The notes beneath the pieces are model-generated. The model saw nothing but the letters and a program-made list of their open reading frames with translations, searched no databases and was not told the origin of the DNA. Made by a program: the position numbers and the translations under genes. From Bacteroidota bacterium (GTDB lineage: Bacteria > Bacteroidota > Bacteroidia > UBA4408), in assembly GCA_016721765.1 (NCBI GenBank), contig JADKHO010000004.1, positions 248,001 through 312,000 of the forward strand: DNA of 64,000 nucleotides. The letters run 5' to 3'. The stretch's first letter is position 1, and each line of letters begins with the position of its first letter. Below, piece after piece: positions 1 through 8,253 of this stretch.

Positions 1-3000
1 TCGATTTTGGAAATCGAATCCAATGAAAGAGGCTATGCGATTACCGGAAAGAAGAGTTTTTTAGAAATGTATGATATCCACTTAAATCAAATACAAACTA
101 AATTAAGAAGCTTGAATTCGCTTGCCACGAATAAGCGCATCGACAAATCCCAATTAACGGCTTTAAAGTTTACTATTCACGAAAAAATTGACAATTGTAA
201 CCGCATAATTGCCATTAGAAATGAATATGGCATGGAGGAATCCTTAAATATGATTCGCTCAGAACGGGGTAAGATTTTAACAAGTCAAATACGAGCAAGC
301 ATACGAACCATTGAAGAACAGGAGCGGATATATCTCTTCAAATCGAACGATTTACAAATTAAGAGTGCCAATTTTACGATTTTAATATTTGCCATTTTAT
401 GCTTGGTAATTATTTCCATTTTAGGACTGGTTTTGTATTATTTTATAAGTGATCAAAAAGCAAAAAGGCTAATTGATTTAAAAATACAAGAGGCAAAAGA
501 CCAGCTTCAATCCATATTGGATAATACCAATTCGCTTGTTTTTATTAAGGATTTGGAAGGTAAGTTCATATTTGTAAATCGACCATTTGAGCGAAAGGTA
601 AAACTTACCAGTCAGTTTATTTTAGGACATACGGATTACGATTTTTATCCAAAAGAAGCCGCCGATAAATTTTGGGAAAGTGACAATGAAACCATTCTAA
701 GAAAGGAAGCAATTGAATTCGACGGAATGATTATGGAGCATGAGGGACCTACCTATTATCATACTTTAAAATTTCCATTATACAATAATAAAAATGTGAT
801 GTATGGAATTTGCGGTATTACCACAGATATCACAAAGCGCAAAGAGATAGAAGAGAATTTAAAAGCAACCAAAGACCAGTTACAAGCCATCTTAGACAAT
901 ACCAATTCCTTAGTTGCGATTAGAAGCACTGAAGGAGAATTTTTATTTGTGAATAGAGAATACGAGAAATTATTTCACATGAATAAAGGAGAATTGTTGG
1001 GTAAATCGCTCTTCGACTTTTTTCCAAAAGAAACAGCGGATGAAATTTTCAGACACGATTCAGAAGTAATTAAATCAAAACAATTAAAAGAATATGAAAT
1101 TGATTTTCCGGTGGATGATGAGATACATTCAGCGATTACTTCAAAGTTTCCACTTTATAATAGTGACAATAAAATTTATGGCGTTTGTGCGGTATCTACT
1201 GATATAACTGAAAGAAGGAAAGCAGAAGAAAAATTACAAAAAGCATACATTTTACAGAATGCCATTTTAAATGGAACCGATTATTCTATCATTGCTACTG
1301 ATGCCAATGGAAAAATAATAGAATACAATAAAGGGTCGGAGGAAATGTTGGGCTATAAAGCCAGCGAAATTATTAATCGCAGAACTCCTGAATTATTTTT
1401 CGCAAATGGCTTGCTAGAGGAAATTGGAATTGTTGAAGAAAATCATTCGAATAGAGTGTTAGTGCCATCTAACAAGCTCGAAAAACCTATTGTAATGGAG
1501 AGTACTTATCTTTCCAAAAAAGGAGATTTAATACCGGTATTACTATCTATTTCAGCACTTAGAAACGACCAAAACGAAATTACTGGATACCTTGGTATTG
1601 CAAGGGACATAAGTGAACAAAAAATTGCAGAAGTACAACTTCGAGAAAGCCAATTGCTATTTCAAAATATGTCGAGCAATGTTCCTGGCGTAATTTTTCA
1701 GTATCATTTAAAAACCAATGGTGAACGGGAGTTTTTATATGTAAGTAGCGGAATTCGCGATATTTTTGAAATGGAGCCCGAAGCCTTACTCAACGATTCA
1801 AAAATATTGTGGAGCTTAATATCACCTGCCGATGTAGAGACATTTTTTATTGGCATGCAAAACTCTGCAAAAACGATGCAAGCCTTTTCTTACGAAACCG
1901 CAATTAATTTACCTTCCGGAAAAAAACGTTGGATTAAATCCAATGCAAAACCCGAAAAAAGTGAGGATGGAGGGATTATTTGGAATGGGGTAATGATGGA
2001 TATATCTGAGCAAAAAGCCACAGAATTTGAGCTCAAACAAAGTCAGGATCGCTACGAAATTGCTGTGCAAGGTGCAAATGATGGATTGTGGGATTGGAAT
2101 TTAATTACCAACGATGCCTATTTTTCACCCCGCTGGAAAAGCATGTTAGGCTACCAAGAACATGAATTAAAAAACAATCTCGAAACGTTTACAAAATTAC
2201 TACATCCGGATTCGGTTAAGTCGGTATTTGAGGTGGTAAATAATTATATCGCTGGCAATACGAAAACGTATGAGCTGGAGTTGCAACTACTGCACAAAAA
2301 AGGTTACTACCATTGGGTTTTAGCAAGGGGGGCGGTATTGCGCGATGCTAAAGGAAAAGCATATCGTTTTGCCGGTTCACATACCGACATCATGGAACGA
2401 AAATTCCAAGAAGAAGCCTTACGCAGCAGTGAAGCCAAATTCAGAGCCATGAATGATGCATCCCCTTTGGGAGTATTCGTAACGAAACCCAACGGAGATT
2501 GCATATACACCAATTTAGCGTACCAAAAAATTAGTGGTTCTTCTCCCGATGCCTTGTTGGGTGATGGATGGCTTAACGCTATACATCCGGATGATCGTGA
2601 AAACGTAATTGAAAAATGGGCTAATGCCACAAAAAACAATCAAAAATTTGAAAGTATTCACCGCTTTATAAAGCCCGATGGTGGCGTTGTTTGGACGAGT
2701 GTAAAGGCTGCAGAAATGTTGGATAATGCAAAAATTATTGGTTTTGTTGGTACGGTTGATGACCTTACCCAAATGAAAAAAGCGGAGGAAAAGATTATTC
2801 AATCCACTTACATGATAAATAATGCTACGGATGCAATTATTGCTTCGGATTTAAATTGGAGTGTTAACAGTTACAATAATGCTGCACAAAAGATATATGG
2901 ATTTGAACCTGAGGAAGTACTTGGAAAAATTGCCGAAGATGTTTTTGTTACCGAATTTATGAATGGCACAAAGCGTGAATTTTTACTGGCCCTAAAACAC

Positions 3001-3885
3001 AACGGTTCGTGGAATGGAGAAGTGCTGCAGAAAAGAAAAGATGGCGCAATGATTCCTATACTTTCGTCACTTTCGATTAACCGTGACAATGAAGGAAATG
3101 CCATAGGATTTATTGCAGTAAACAGAGATATATCAGAACGAAAAAAACGGGAAGAAATTATCAGTAAGTTGAATGTGGAACTAGAGCAAAATCTTATTCA
3201 ACTGGAAATCACAAATAGAGAATTGGAATCCTTTAGTTACACCATCTCGCATGATTTGCGCGCCCCGCTTAGAGCTATAGACGGTTTTACCCAAATCTTA
3301 AAAGAAGATTATATTGATCGTTTGGATGATGAAGCCAAGCGTTTAATGGATGTGGTAATGAGTAATGCAAAAAAGATGGGGCAGCTGATTGATGATTTAT
3401 TGCATTTTAGTCGCTTAAGCAAACAAGAGGTAATAAAAACGAATGTAAATATGGGTGCTATGGTTGCGCTGGTAGTGGCTGAACTTAGGAACAATATGAG
3501 TGATTCATCTACTGCCATTTCTATTGATGAACTGCCCAATGCACATGCGGATCATAGCGCAATTAAACAGGTTTGGGTAAACTTAATTTCTAATGCCATT
3601 AAATATTCTAAGACGAAAGAAGTTGCCAAAATTGAAATTGGATACTTGGAGGCAGAAAATGAAACCATTTACTTTATAAAAGACAATGGCGTTGGATTTA
3701 ACATGCGCTATTACGATAAATTATTTGGTGTTTTTCAGCGTTTGCATAGTGGTGATTTTGAAGGAACCGGTGTAGGCTTGGCAATAGTTCAGCGCATTAT
3801 CCAAAAAAATGGTGGACGGGTTTGGGCAGAGGCCGAGGTGAACAAGGGTGCAACATTTTATTTTTCTTTGCCGCATAGCGATTAG
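1..3885 (+). CDS. multi-PAS sensor histidine kinase (5' end outside window)
   Basis: Membrane sensor kinase. The frame is open to base 1, so the true start, the first membrane helix and part of the sensor are missing. Counting codons from base 1: residues about 1-115 are the remainder of a CHASE3-like helical sensor (E..ERGY.ITG signature); 125-149 is a membrane helix; seven PAS domains begin near 169, 293, 418, 551, 683, 812 and 934. A coiled coil and HisKA domain follow, with phospho-acceptor His1084 in SYTISHDLRAPLRA. HATPase_c has N (NLISNAIKYS), G1 (DNGVGF) and G2 (GTGVGLA) boxes. PAS 1 and PAS 2 share the opening QLQ(S/A)ILDNTNSLV and look like an internal duplication. There is no HAMP and no fused receiver, so phosphate probably goes to the receivers just downstream. 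The kinase assignment is secure; the signal is unknown. Confidence 0.93.
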   Translation, partial: SILEIESNERGYAITGKKSFLEMYDIHLNQIQTKLRSLNSLATNKRIDKSQLTALKFTIHEKIDNCNRIIAIRNEYGMEESLNMIRSERGKILTSQIRASIRTIEEQERIYLFKSNDLQIKSANFTILIFAILCLVIISILGLVLYYFISDQKAKRLIDLKIQEAKDQLQSILDNTNSLVFIKDLEGKFIFVNRPFERKVKLTSQFILGHTDYDFYPKEAADKFWESDNETILRKEAIEFDGMIMEHEGPTYYHTLKFPLYNNKNVMYGICGITTDITKRKEIEENLKATKDQLQAILDNTNSLVAIRSTEGEFLFVNREYEKLFHMNKGELLGKSLFDFFPKETADEIFRHDSEVIKSKQLKEYEIDFPVDDEIHSAITSKFPLYNSDNKIYGVCAVSTDITERRKAEEKLQKAYILQNAILNGTDYSIIATDANGKIIEYNKGSEEMLGYKASEIINRRTPELFFANGLLEEIGIVEENHSNRVLVPSNKLEKPIVMESTYLSKKGDLIPVLLSISALRNDQNEITGYLGIARDISEQKIAEVQLRESQLLFQNMSSNVPGVIFQYHLKTNGEREFLYVSSGIRDIFEMEPEALLNDSKILWSLISPADVETFFIGMQNSAKTMQAFSYETAINLPSGKKRWIKSNAKPEKSEDGGIIWNGVMMDISEQKATEFELKQSQDRYEIAVQGANDGLWDWNLITNDAYFSPRWKSMLGYQEHELKNNLETFTKLLHPDSVKSVFEVVNNYIAGNTKTYELELQLLHKKGYYHWVLARGAVLRDAKGKAYRFAGSHTDIMERKFQEEALRSSEAKFRAMNDASPLGVFVTKPNGDCIYTNLAYQKISGSSPDALLGDGWLNAIHPDDRENVIEKWANATKNNQKFESIHRFIKPDGGVVWTSVKAAEMLDNAKIIGFVGTVDDLTQMKKAEEKIIQSTYMINNATDAIIASDLNWSVNSYNNAAQKIYGFEPEEVLGKIAEDVFVTEFMNGTKREFLLALKHNGSWNGEVLQKRKDGAMIPILSSLSINRDNEGNAIGFIAVNRDISERKKREEIISKLNVELEQNLIQLEITNRELESFSYTISHDLRAPLRAIDGFTQILKEDYIDRLDDEAKRLMDVVMSNAKKMGQLIDDLLHFSRLSKQEVIKTNVNMGAMVALVVAELRNNMSDSSTAISIDELPNAHADHSAIKQVWVNLISNAIKYSKTKEVAKIEIGYLEAENETIYFIKDNGVGFNMRYYDKLFGVFQRLHSGDFEGTGVGLAIVQRIIQKNGGRVWAEAEVNKGATFYFSLPHSD

Positions 3886-3955
3886 CAAGCGCATCTACCC
3901 ATTTTACCAAGTATCGTTGATTTATTGCCATTTACCGATTAGAGGGATAGTTAAT

Positions 3956-4002
3956 TTGAATTCTGCCGTATTACCAACAAAACCCTGATGGGCAGAATTT
4001 AA
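3956..4002. repeat. 12-bp inverted repeat between kinase and response regulator
   Basis: Arms at 3956-3967 and 3991-4002 are complementary over 12 positions (one G-T pair; the core AATTCTGCC/GGCAGAATT is perfect) around a 23-nt loop. No T-run follows, so it is not a typical intrinsic terminator. It could be an mRNA 3' hairpin for the kinase or a protein-binding site ahead of the receiver gene. Confidence 0.5.
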
Positions 4003-4086
4003 TTGAGTAAAAACTTGATAGTTTCAAAGTAACTTACTTACTTCGTTTAAAATTCTGGAATTCCATTAGATAAACACAAAAACAAC

Positions 4087-4521
4087 ATGAGTGATGTAGA
4101 AATTTTAGTTGTGGAGGATAATCCAACGGATGCAGAATTAACTTTAAGAGCCTTAAAGAAAACAGCATTAACCCAGTTAATCTACCATGTTAAAGATGGT
4201 GTTGAAGCATTGGATTTTTTGTTTGCAACTGGGGCCTATTCCAATCGCAAAATTGAAAATAAGCCAAGGGTAATTATGTTGGATTTAAAAATGCCTAAGG
4301 TAAATGGATTCGACGTGCTTAAAATTATTAAAGGAGATAACCGTACACTTATGATACCGGTGGTAGTGTATACTTCATCAAAAGAATTGGACGACATTAA
4401 CAAGTGCAACAAACTTGGTGTGAACAGTTACGTAGTAAAACCAGTGGAATCAGATAAGTTTACGAAAGTAGTGGCCGAAATGGGCACCTATTGGATGAAT
4501 ATCAATCAAACACAAAAATAA
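4087..4521 (+). CDS. single-domain response regulator (Rcp1/CheY-like)
   Basis: Stand-alone receiver of 144 residues with no output domain. The acidic pocket is E10/D11, the phospho-acceptor is Asp66 in MLDLKMP, and the conserved Thr96 and Lys118 are present. The long loop before the phosphorylation site (ATGAYSNRKIENKP) is typical of Rcp1-type receivers that pair with phytochrome-like PAS histidine kinases. It lies 201 bp after the multi-PAS kinase on the same strand, which makes that kinase the likely phosphodonor. The ATG follows an A-rich, SD-less leader, usual in Bacteroidota. Family secure; partner inferred from position. Confidence 0.93.
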   Translation: MSDVEILVVEDNPTDAELTLRALKKTALTQLIYHVKDGVEALDFLFATGAYSNRKIENKPRVIMLDLKMPKVNGFDVLKIIKGDNRTLMIPVVVYTSSKELDDINKCNKLGVNSYVVKPVESDKFTKVVAEMGTYWMNINQTQK

Positions 4522-4571
4522 GTTGAAATTTCGAAATAATTAAGTTTGAACTTTTGCCTTAACCCAAGCCG

Positions 4572-4982
4572 ATGGACAAACGATTAAAAATTCTCTTCAT
4601 TGAAGACTCTAAACACGATGTTGAATTAATTCAGCGGGAGCTGAGCAGAGCATCTATTGAATATAGCAGTTACATTGTTGAAACTAGAAGCGATTTCTTG
4701 TTTGCTCTCGAAAGCTTTACGCCCGATTTAATTTTATCTGATTTTACCCTTCCTCAGTTTAATTCGCTTGAAGCGCTTGAGATACTCAAGAAAAATAAAA
4801 TTGCTATCCCATTTGTAAATATTACGGGTGCAGTTGCTGAGAATTTTATTGTGGAAAGTATTCGTGCCGGTGCGGATGATTATATCCTAAAAACTAGTTT
4901 AAATAGGCTTTCGGCAGCGATACTTAATATTTTTGAGAACCCAAAATACGTTGTGAGAAGCACGCTATTTTGGGAGAAGTAA
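4572..4982 (+). CDS. single-domain response regulator, second receiver
   Basis: A second, divergent receiver of 136 residues: E11/D12, phospho-acceptor Asp57 in LSDFTLP, Lys107 in ILKTS. In many related proteins a receiver of this type is followed by PAS and kinase domains. Here the protein ends soon after the last receiver helix with an atypical tail (ENPKYVVRSTLFWEK), so it may be the remnant of a longer hybrid protein. It follows the first receiver by 50 bp. A weak promoter-like element (AACTTTTGCC, one mismatch to the -7 consensus) sits about 16 bp before the ATG, so it may be transcribed separately as well as with its neighbour. Confidence 0.87.
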   Translation: MDKRLKILFIEDSKHDVELIQRELSRASIEYSSYIVETRSDFLFALESFTPDLILSDFTLPQFNSLEALEILKKNKIAIPFVNITGAVAENFIVESIRAGADDYILKTSLNRLSAAILNIFENPKYVVRSTLFWEK

Positions 4983-5027
4983 TTGGCTTGAAAATTAAAT
5001 TACTTTTTCATTCACCAACACAAATGT

Positions 5028-6032
5028 CTAGTTTTTTTCAACCAATTCCTTTAAGGTATTTATCCAAAGCGGAAGTGCATTTAAACTTTCTACTAATTGC
5101 ACCTTTTCTCCACCATGTTCCTTAAAAATATCATTGTACTCCTCTCCTATTTCAATGGTAGTTTCAAGACAATCCGCAACAAATGCAGGACTAAAGACCA
5201 ATAGCTTTTTTGCACCTTCCTTTGCTTTTTGGGCCACCACTTTATCGCTAAAAGGTTCCAACCACTTTTTATCCAAGCGACTTTGAAAAGCTACCGTGTA
5301 TTTACTTTCCGGAATATTTAATTTAGCGGCTATTAGTCTGGTAGTTTCATAACAAGTAGCTTTGTAACAAAATTTATTGTCCGCATCAATTTTGTCTTCG
5401 CAATGATGATCACTGCAGAGTGAGTCTTCGTAAACTTTATCAACTTGACGCACCGGCAAACCATGGTAACTAAACAGCACATGGTCGTAATTTTCCCAAT
5501 TATATTGCTTTCCTCTTTCTACAAATGAATTGATGTAACCCGGATTATCGTAATACTGACTAATGAATTTTAGCTCCGGAATGACATACCATTTGCTAAT
5601 TATTTGCATTACACGCTCCAAAGCACTGCCCGTGCTGCTTGAAGCATACTGTGCAAATAATGGAATCACAATAATTTTATCGTAATTTTTTCTACGCATC
5701 ACACCCAACACCGAATCCAGACTAGGATTTTGATACCGCATACCCAAGTAAACATCGTAGTCGGAACTTAAACTTTGTTGCAATTTTTCTTTAACTGCAT
5801 TGCCATGAATGAGCAAAGGAGAACCATCCTTTGTCCATAATTTTTGATAAATTTTTGCAGATTTAGAAGAACGAAAAGGTACAATTATCGCATTTACCAA
5901 TACTTTGCGCGCCAACCAAGGAATATCAATAACTCGTGGATCGTTTAAAAATTCAGTAAGGTATTTACGAACATCGGCCGTTGAAGGACTATCGGGAGTT
6001 CCAAGATTTACAAGCAGTACACCAGTTTTCAT
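5028..6032 (-). CDS. hemH: ferrochelatase
   Basis: Inserts ferrous iron into a porphyrin at the end of haem synthesis. The 334-residue length and motifs fit the family: N-terminal LLVNLGTPDSP, catalytic His190 in SYHGLPVR, and Glu290 in DCLETTIEIG. Four cysteines (206, 211, 222, 227) cluster just after the active-site His. This resembles the internal cysteine set of some bacterial ferrochelatases proposed to bind a [2Fe-2S] cluster; the cluster is inference here. The ATG is only 4 nt from a G-free octamer array, with no Shine-Dalgarno sequence. It shares strand but no obvious pathway with lpdA upstream. Confidence 0.96.
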   Translation of the reverse strand: MKTGVLLVNLGTPDSPSTADVRKYLTEFLNDPRVIDIPWLARKVLVNAIIVPFRSSKSAKIYQKLWTKDGSPLLIHGNAVKEKLQQSLSSDYDVYLGMRYQNPSLDSVLGVMRRKNYDKIIVIPLFAQYASSSTGSALERVMQIISKWYVIPELKFISQYYDNPGYINSFVERGKQYNWENYDHVLFSYHGLPVRQVDKVYEDSLCSDHHCEDKIDADNKFCYKATCYETTRLIAAKLNIPESKYTVAFQSRLDKKWLEPFSDKVVAQKAKEGAKKLLVFSPAFVADCLETTIEIGEEYNDIFKEHGGEKVQLVESLNALPLWINTLKELVEKN

Positions 6033-6036
6033 TTTT

Positions 6037-6107
6037 GAGTTATTGAGTTGTTGAGTTATTGAGTTGTTGAGTTATTGATTATTGGGTTATTGGGTTATTG
6101 GGTTATT
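6037..6107. repeat. octamer tandem array abutting the hemH start
   Basis: Nine consecutive units of the form GRGTTRTT (eight octamers and one heptamer): five alternating GAGTTATT/GAGTTGTT, one GATTATT, then three GGGTTATT. On the hemH coding strand this is a G-free run of AAYAACYC units ending 4 nt before the ATG, so it is probably the mRNA leader. Slipped-strand length change is possible. Confidence 0.85.
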
Positions 6108-6559
6108 GAATTCTTATGTCATCCTGAGCGTTGTCGAAGGGTGAGTTATTTAGTTATTGGGTTATTGAGTTATTTAGTTATTTGGTTATTGAGTTTAAAA
6201 TTCTGAAATTAATTTGTACCATGTCATCCTGAGCGTAGTCGAAGGAGAGTTGTTGAATTCTTATGTCATCCTGAGCGTTGTCGAAGAGTGAGTTATTTAG
6301 TTATTGGGTTATTGAGTTTAAAATTCTGAAATTAATTTGTACCATGTCATCCTGAGCGTAGTCGAAGGAGAGTTGTTGAATTCTTATGTCATCCTGAGCG
6401 TTGTCGAAGGGTGAGTTATTTAGTTATTGGGTTATTGAGTTATTTAGTTATTTGGTTATTGAGTTTAAAATTCTGTAATTAATTTGTACCATGTCATCCT
6501 GAGCGTAGTCGAAGGAGAGTTGTTGAATTCTTATGTCATCCTGAGCGTTGTCGAAGGGT
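6108..6559. repeat. higher-order tandem repeat carrying CATCCTGAGCG elements
   Basis: Three full units and one partial unit begin at GAATTCTTATG at 6108, 6255, 6378 and 6525, giving periods of 147, 123 and 147 bp. The 123-bp unit lacks 24 bp of internal GTTATTTAG-type sequence. Each full unit carries two copies of a 23-bp element, GTCATCCTGAGCG(T)(T/A)GTCGAAGG. Seven copies start at 6118, 6223, 6265, 6346, 6388, 6493 and 6535, alternating between the TTG and TAG variants. I know this element as a dispersed repeat in Bacteroidota genomes. No coding frame or transposase is associated. Confidence 0.85.
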
Positions 6560-6626
6560 GAGCTATTGAGTTATTGTTTATTGTGTAAATAAAAAATTAA
6601 GCAATTCTAAAACTAGAGAATTTATC

Positions 6627-6665
6627 AATCAGCTAATCGGCTAATCGGCTAATCAGCTAATCATC
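6627..6665 (-). repeat. GATTAGC tandem repeat downstream of lpdA
   Basis: On the minus strand, four GATTAGCY units follow the lpdA stop codon by about 12 nt. The same motif, in the same orientation relative to the preceding gene, recurs at 40860 and 60398. Confidence 0.8.
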
Positions 6666-6676
6666 AAATCAACAAA

Positions 6677-8080
6677 TCAAATATGCAAAGCACGTTTTTC
6701 GGTGGCATCTAAACAAGCTTCTTTAAAAGATTCAGTATAGGTTGGATGAGCGTGACTCATGCGGGCAATGTCTTCGGCAGAGGCTCTGAATTCCATTGCT
6801 ACCACTGCTTCAGCAATCATATCTGCCGTGCGCGGTCCAATCATGTGCACTCCCAAAATTTCATCCGTTTCGGCATCAGCCAATACTTTTACTAAACCAT
6901 CGGTATCCATACTGGCACGTGCCCTGCCGCTTGCTTTAAAAGGGAATGCACCAACTTTGTATTTTCTTCCTTCAGCTTTTAATTGTTCCTCGGTAAAACC
7001 TACTGCTGCAACTTCGGGCCAGGTGTAGACTACTCCCGGAATTAAATTGTAATTAATGTGTGGTTTTTGTCCGGCCATTACTTCAGCAACAAAAATGCCT
7101 TCTTCTTCGGCTTTGTGCGCCAGCATTGCTCCTTTAATTACATCTCCAATGGCATAAATTCCTTTCACATTGGTTTGCAAATGCGCATCCACTTCAATTT
7201 TACCTTTTGCATCCACTACCACTCCAATTTTATCTAAGCCTAGCTTGTCTGTATATGCTTTTCGCCCTAGGGCCACTAAACAATAATCGCCTTTAAAATC
7301 AGCTATTTTACCGCTGGCATCTTCAGCAAAAACAGTTACTGCTTTACCTTCATTTACCGCTTTGCTAACTTTATGATTTAAATAAAACTCAAACCCTAAT
7401 TTACTCAACGATTTTTGCAACTCCTTGCTGAGTGTGCGGTCCATTGTTGGAATAATTGCATCTGCATATTCCACAACCGATACTTTAGCTCCTAATCGAG
7501 CATACACCGAACCCAACTCTAAACCAATTACTCCACCGCCAACTATTATTAAGTGTTTGGGAACTTCTTTCAATTCCAAGGCTTCCGTGCTGGTTATGAT
7601 ACGTTTTATATCGATATCGATGCCCGGTAATGACATGGGTTTAGACCCGGTAGCAATTATCGTTTTTGTAGTTTCAATCTGAATTTTTGTTCCATCCGCC
7701 TGAGCGATTTCAATTTTATTTTTTTCCAAAAAAGAGCCATGACCTGTAAATACGTTAATCTTATTCTTTTTCATCAAAAAATTAATGCCGTCGCAGGTTT
7801 GCTTTACCACTTCTGCCTTTCTCTTAATCATTTGTGCCAAGTTCAAACGTAAAGAACCTATATCGATACCGTGTGTTTTGAACGTATGATGAGCATTGTA
7901 AAAATGCTCACTTGAATCAAGTAGTGCTTTTGAAGGAATACAACCTACATTTAAGCAGGTTCCGCCCAAAGTTGCATAACGCTCAATGATTGCGGTTTTC
8001 ATACCCAATTGAGCACAACGAATAGCTGCAACATAACCTCCGGGGCCCGAACCAATCACGACTACATCAAATTTTTCCAT
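6677..8080 (-). CDS. lpdA: dihydrolipoyl dehydrogenase (E3)
   Basis: FAD-dependent E3 subunit that reoxidises the dihydrolipoyl groups of 2-oxoacid dehydrogenase complexes and the glycine cleavage system, passing electrons to NAD. Visible features: FAD-binding GSGPGGYVAAIRC at residues 10-22, redox-active Cys42/Cys47 in GGTCLNVGCIPSK, NAD-binding GGGVIGLELG, and the C-terminal His445-Glu450 dyad in HAHPTYTE. The length of 467 residues is standard. No E1 or E2 genes are adjacent, so it probably serves several complexes. A clear -7 element lies upstream at 8103-8110. Confidence 0.97.
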   Translation of the reverse strand: MEKFDVVVIGSGPGGYVAAIRCAQLGMKTAIIERYATLGGTCLNVGCIPSKALLDSSEHFYNAHHTFKTHGIDIGSLRLNLAQMIKRKAEVVKQTCDGINFLMKKNKINVFTGHGSFLEKNKIEIAQADGTKIQIETTKTIIATGSKPMSLPGIDIDIKRIITSTEALELKEVPKHLIIVGGGVIGLELGSVYARLGAKVSVVEYADAIIPTMDRTLSKELQKSLSKLGFEFYLNHKVSKAVNEGKAVTVFAEDASGKIADFKGDYCLVALGRKAYTDKLGLDKIGVVVDAKGKIEVDAHLQTNVKGIYAIGDVIKGAMLAHKAEEEGIFVAEVMAGQKPHINYNLIPGVVYTWPEVAAVGFTEEQLKAEGRKYKVGAFPFKASGRARASMDTDGLVKVLADAETDEILGVHMIGPRTADMIAEAVVAMEFRASAEDIARMSHAHPTYTESFKEACLDATEKRALHI

Positions 8081-8102
8081 AGTGACATATTTTTTAGCGC
8101 TG

Positions 8103-8110
8103 CAAAAGTA
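8103..8110 (-). promoter_or_regulatory. Bacteroidota -7 promoter element for lpdA
   Basis: TACTTTTG on the minus strand, followed by CAG, matches TAnnTTTG. The predicted transcript start near 8100 gives a leader of about 20 nt to the ATG at 8080. No good -33 TTG is seen at the expected spacing. Confidence 0.5.
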
Positions 8111-8253
8111 AGCATTGAAACCAAACCTTCTTAATTATAATACGTGAATTTCATTTTGTTGTCGCAACAATGCGATTTTGTAAAAAGCTTGCCTTTAAAA
8201 AATAAATTTTCTTTTATTTGTAAACCCAATAATCTCACTATTCTGTATACACT

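Noticed and set aside
6108..6559. Regular repeats that might be a CRISPR array
   Set aside because: Spacing sequences are themselves repeated, unit lengths are 147/123 bp and no cas gene is near, so this is a tandem repeat, not CRISPR.
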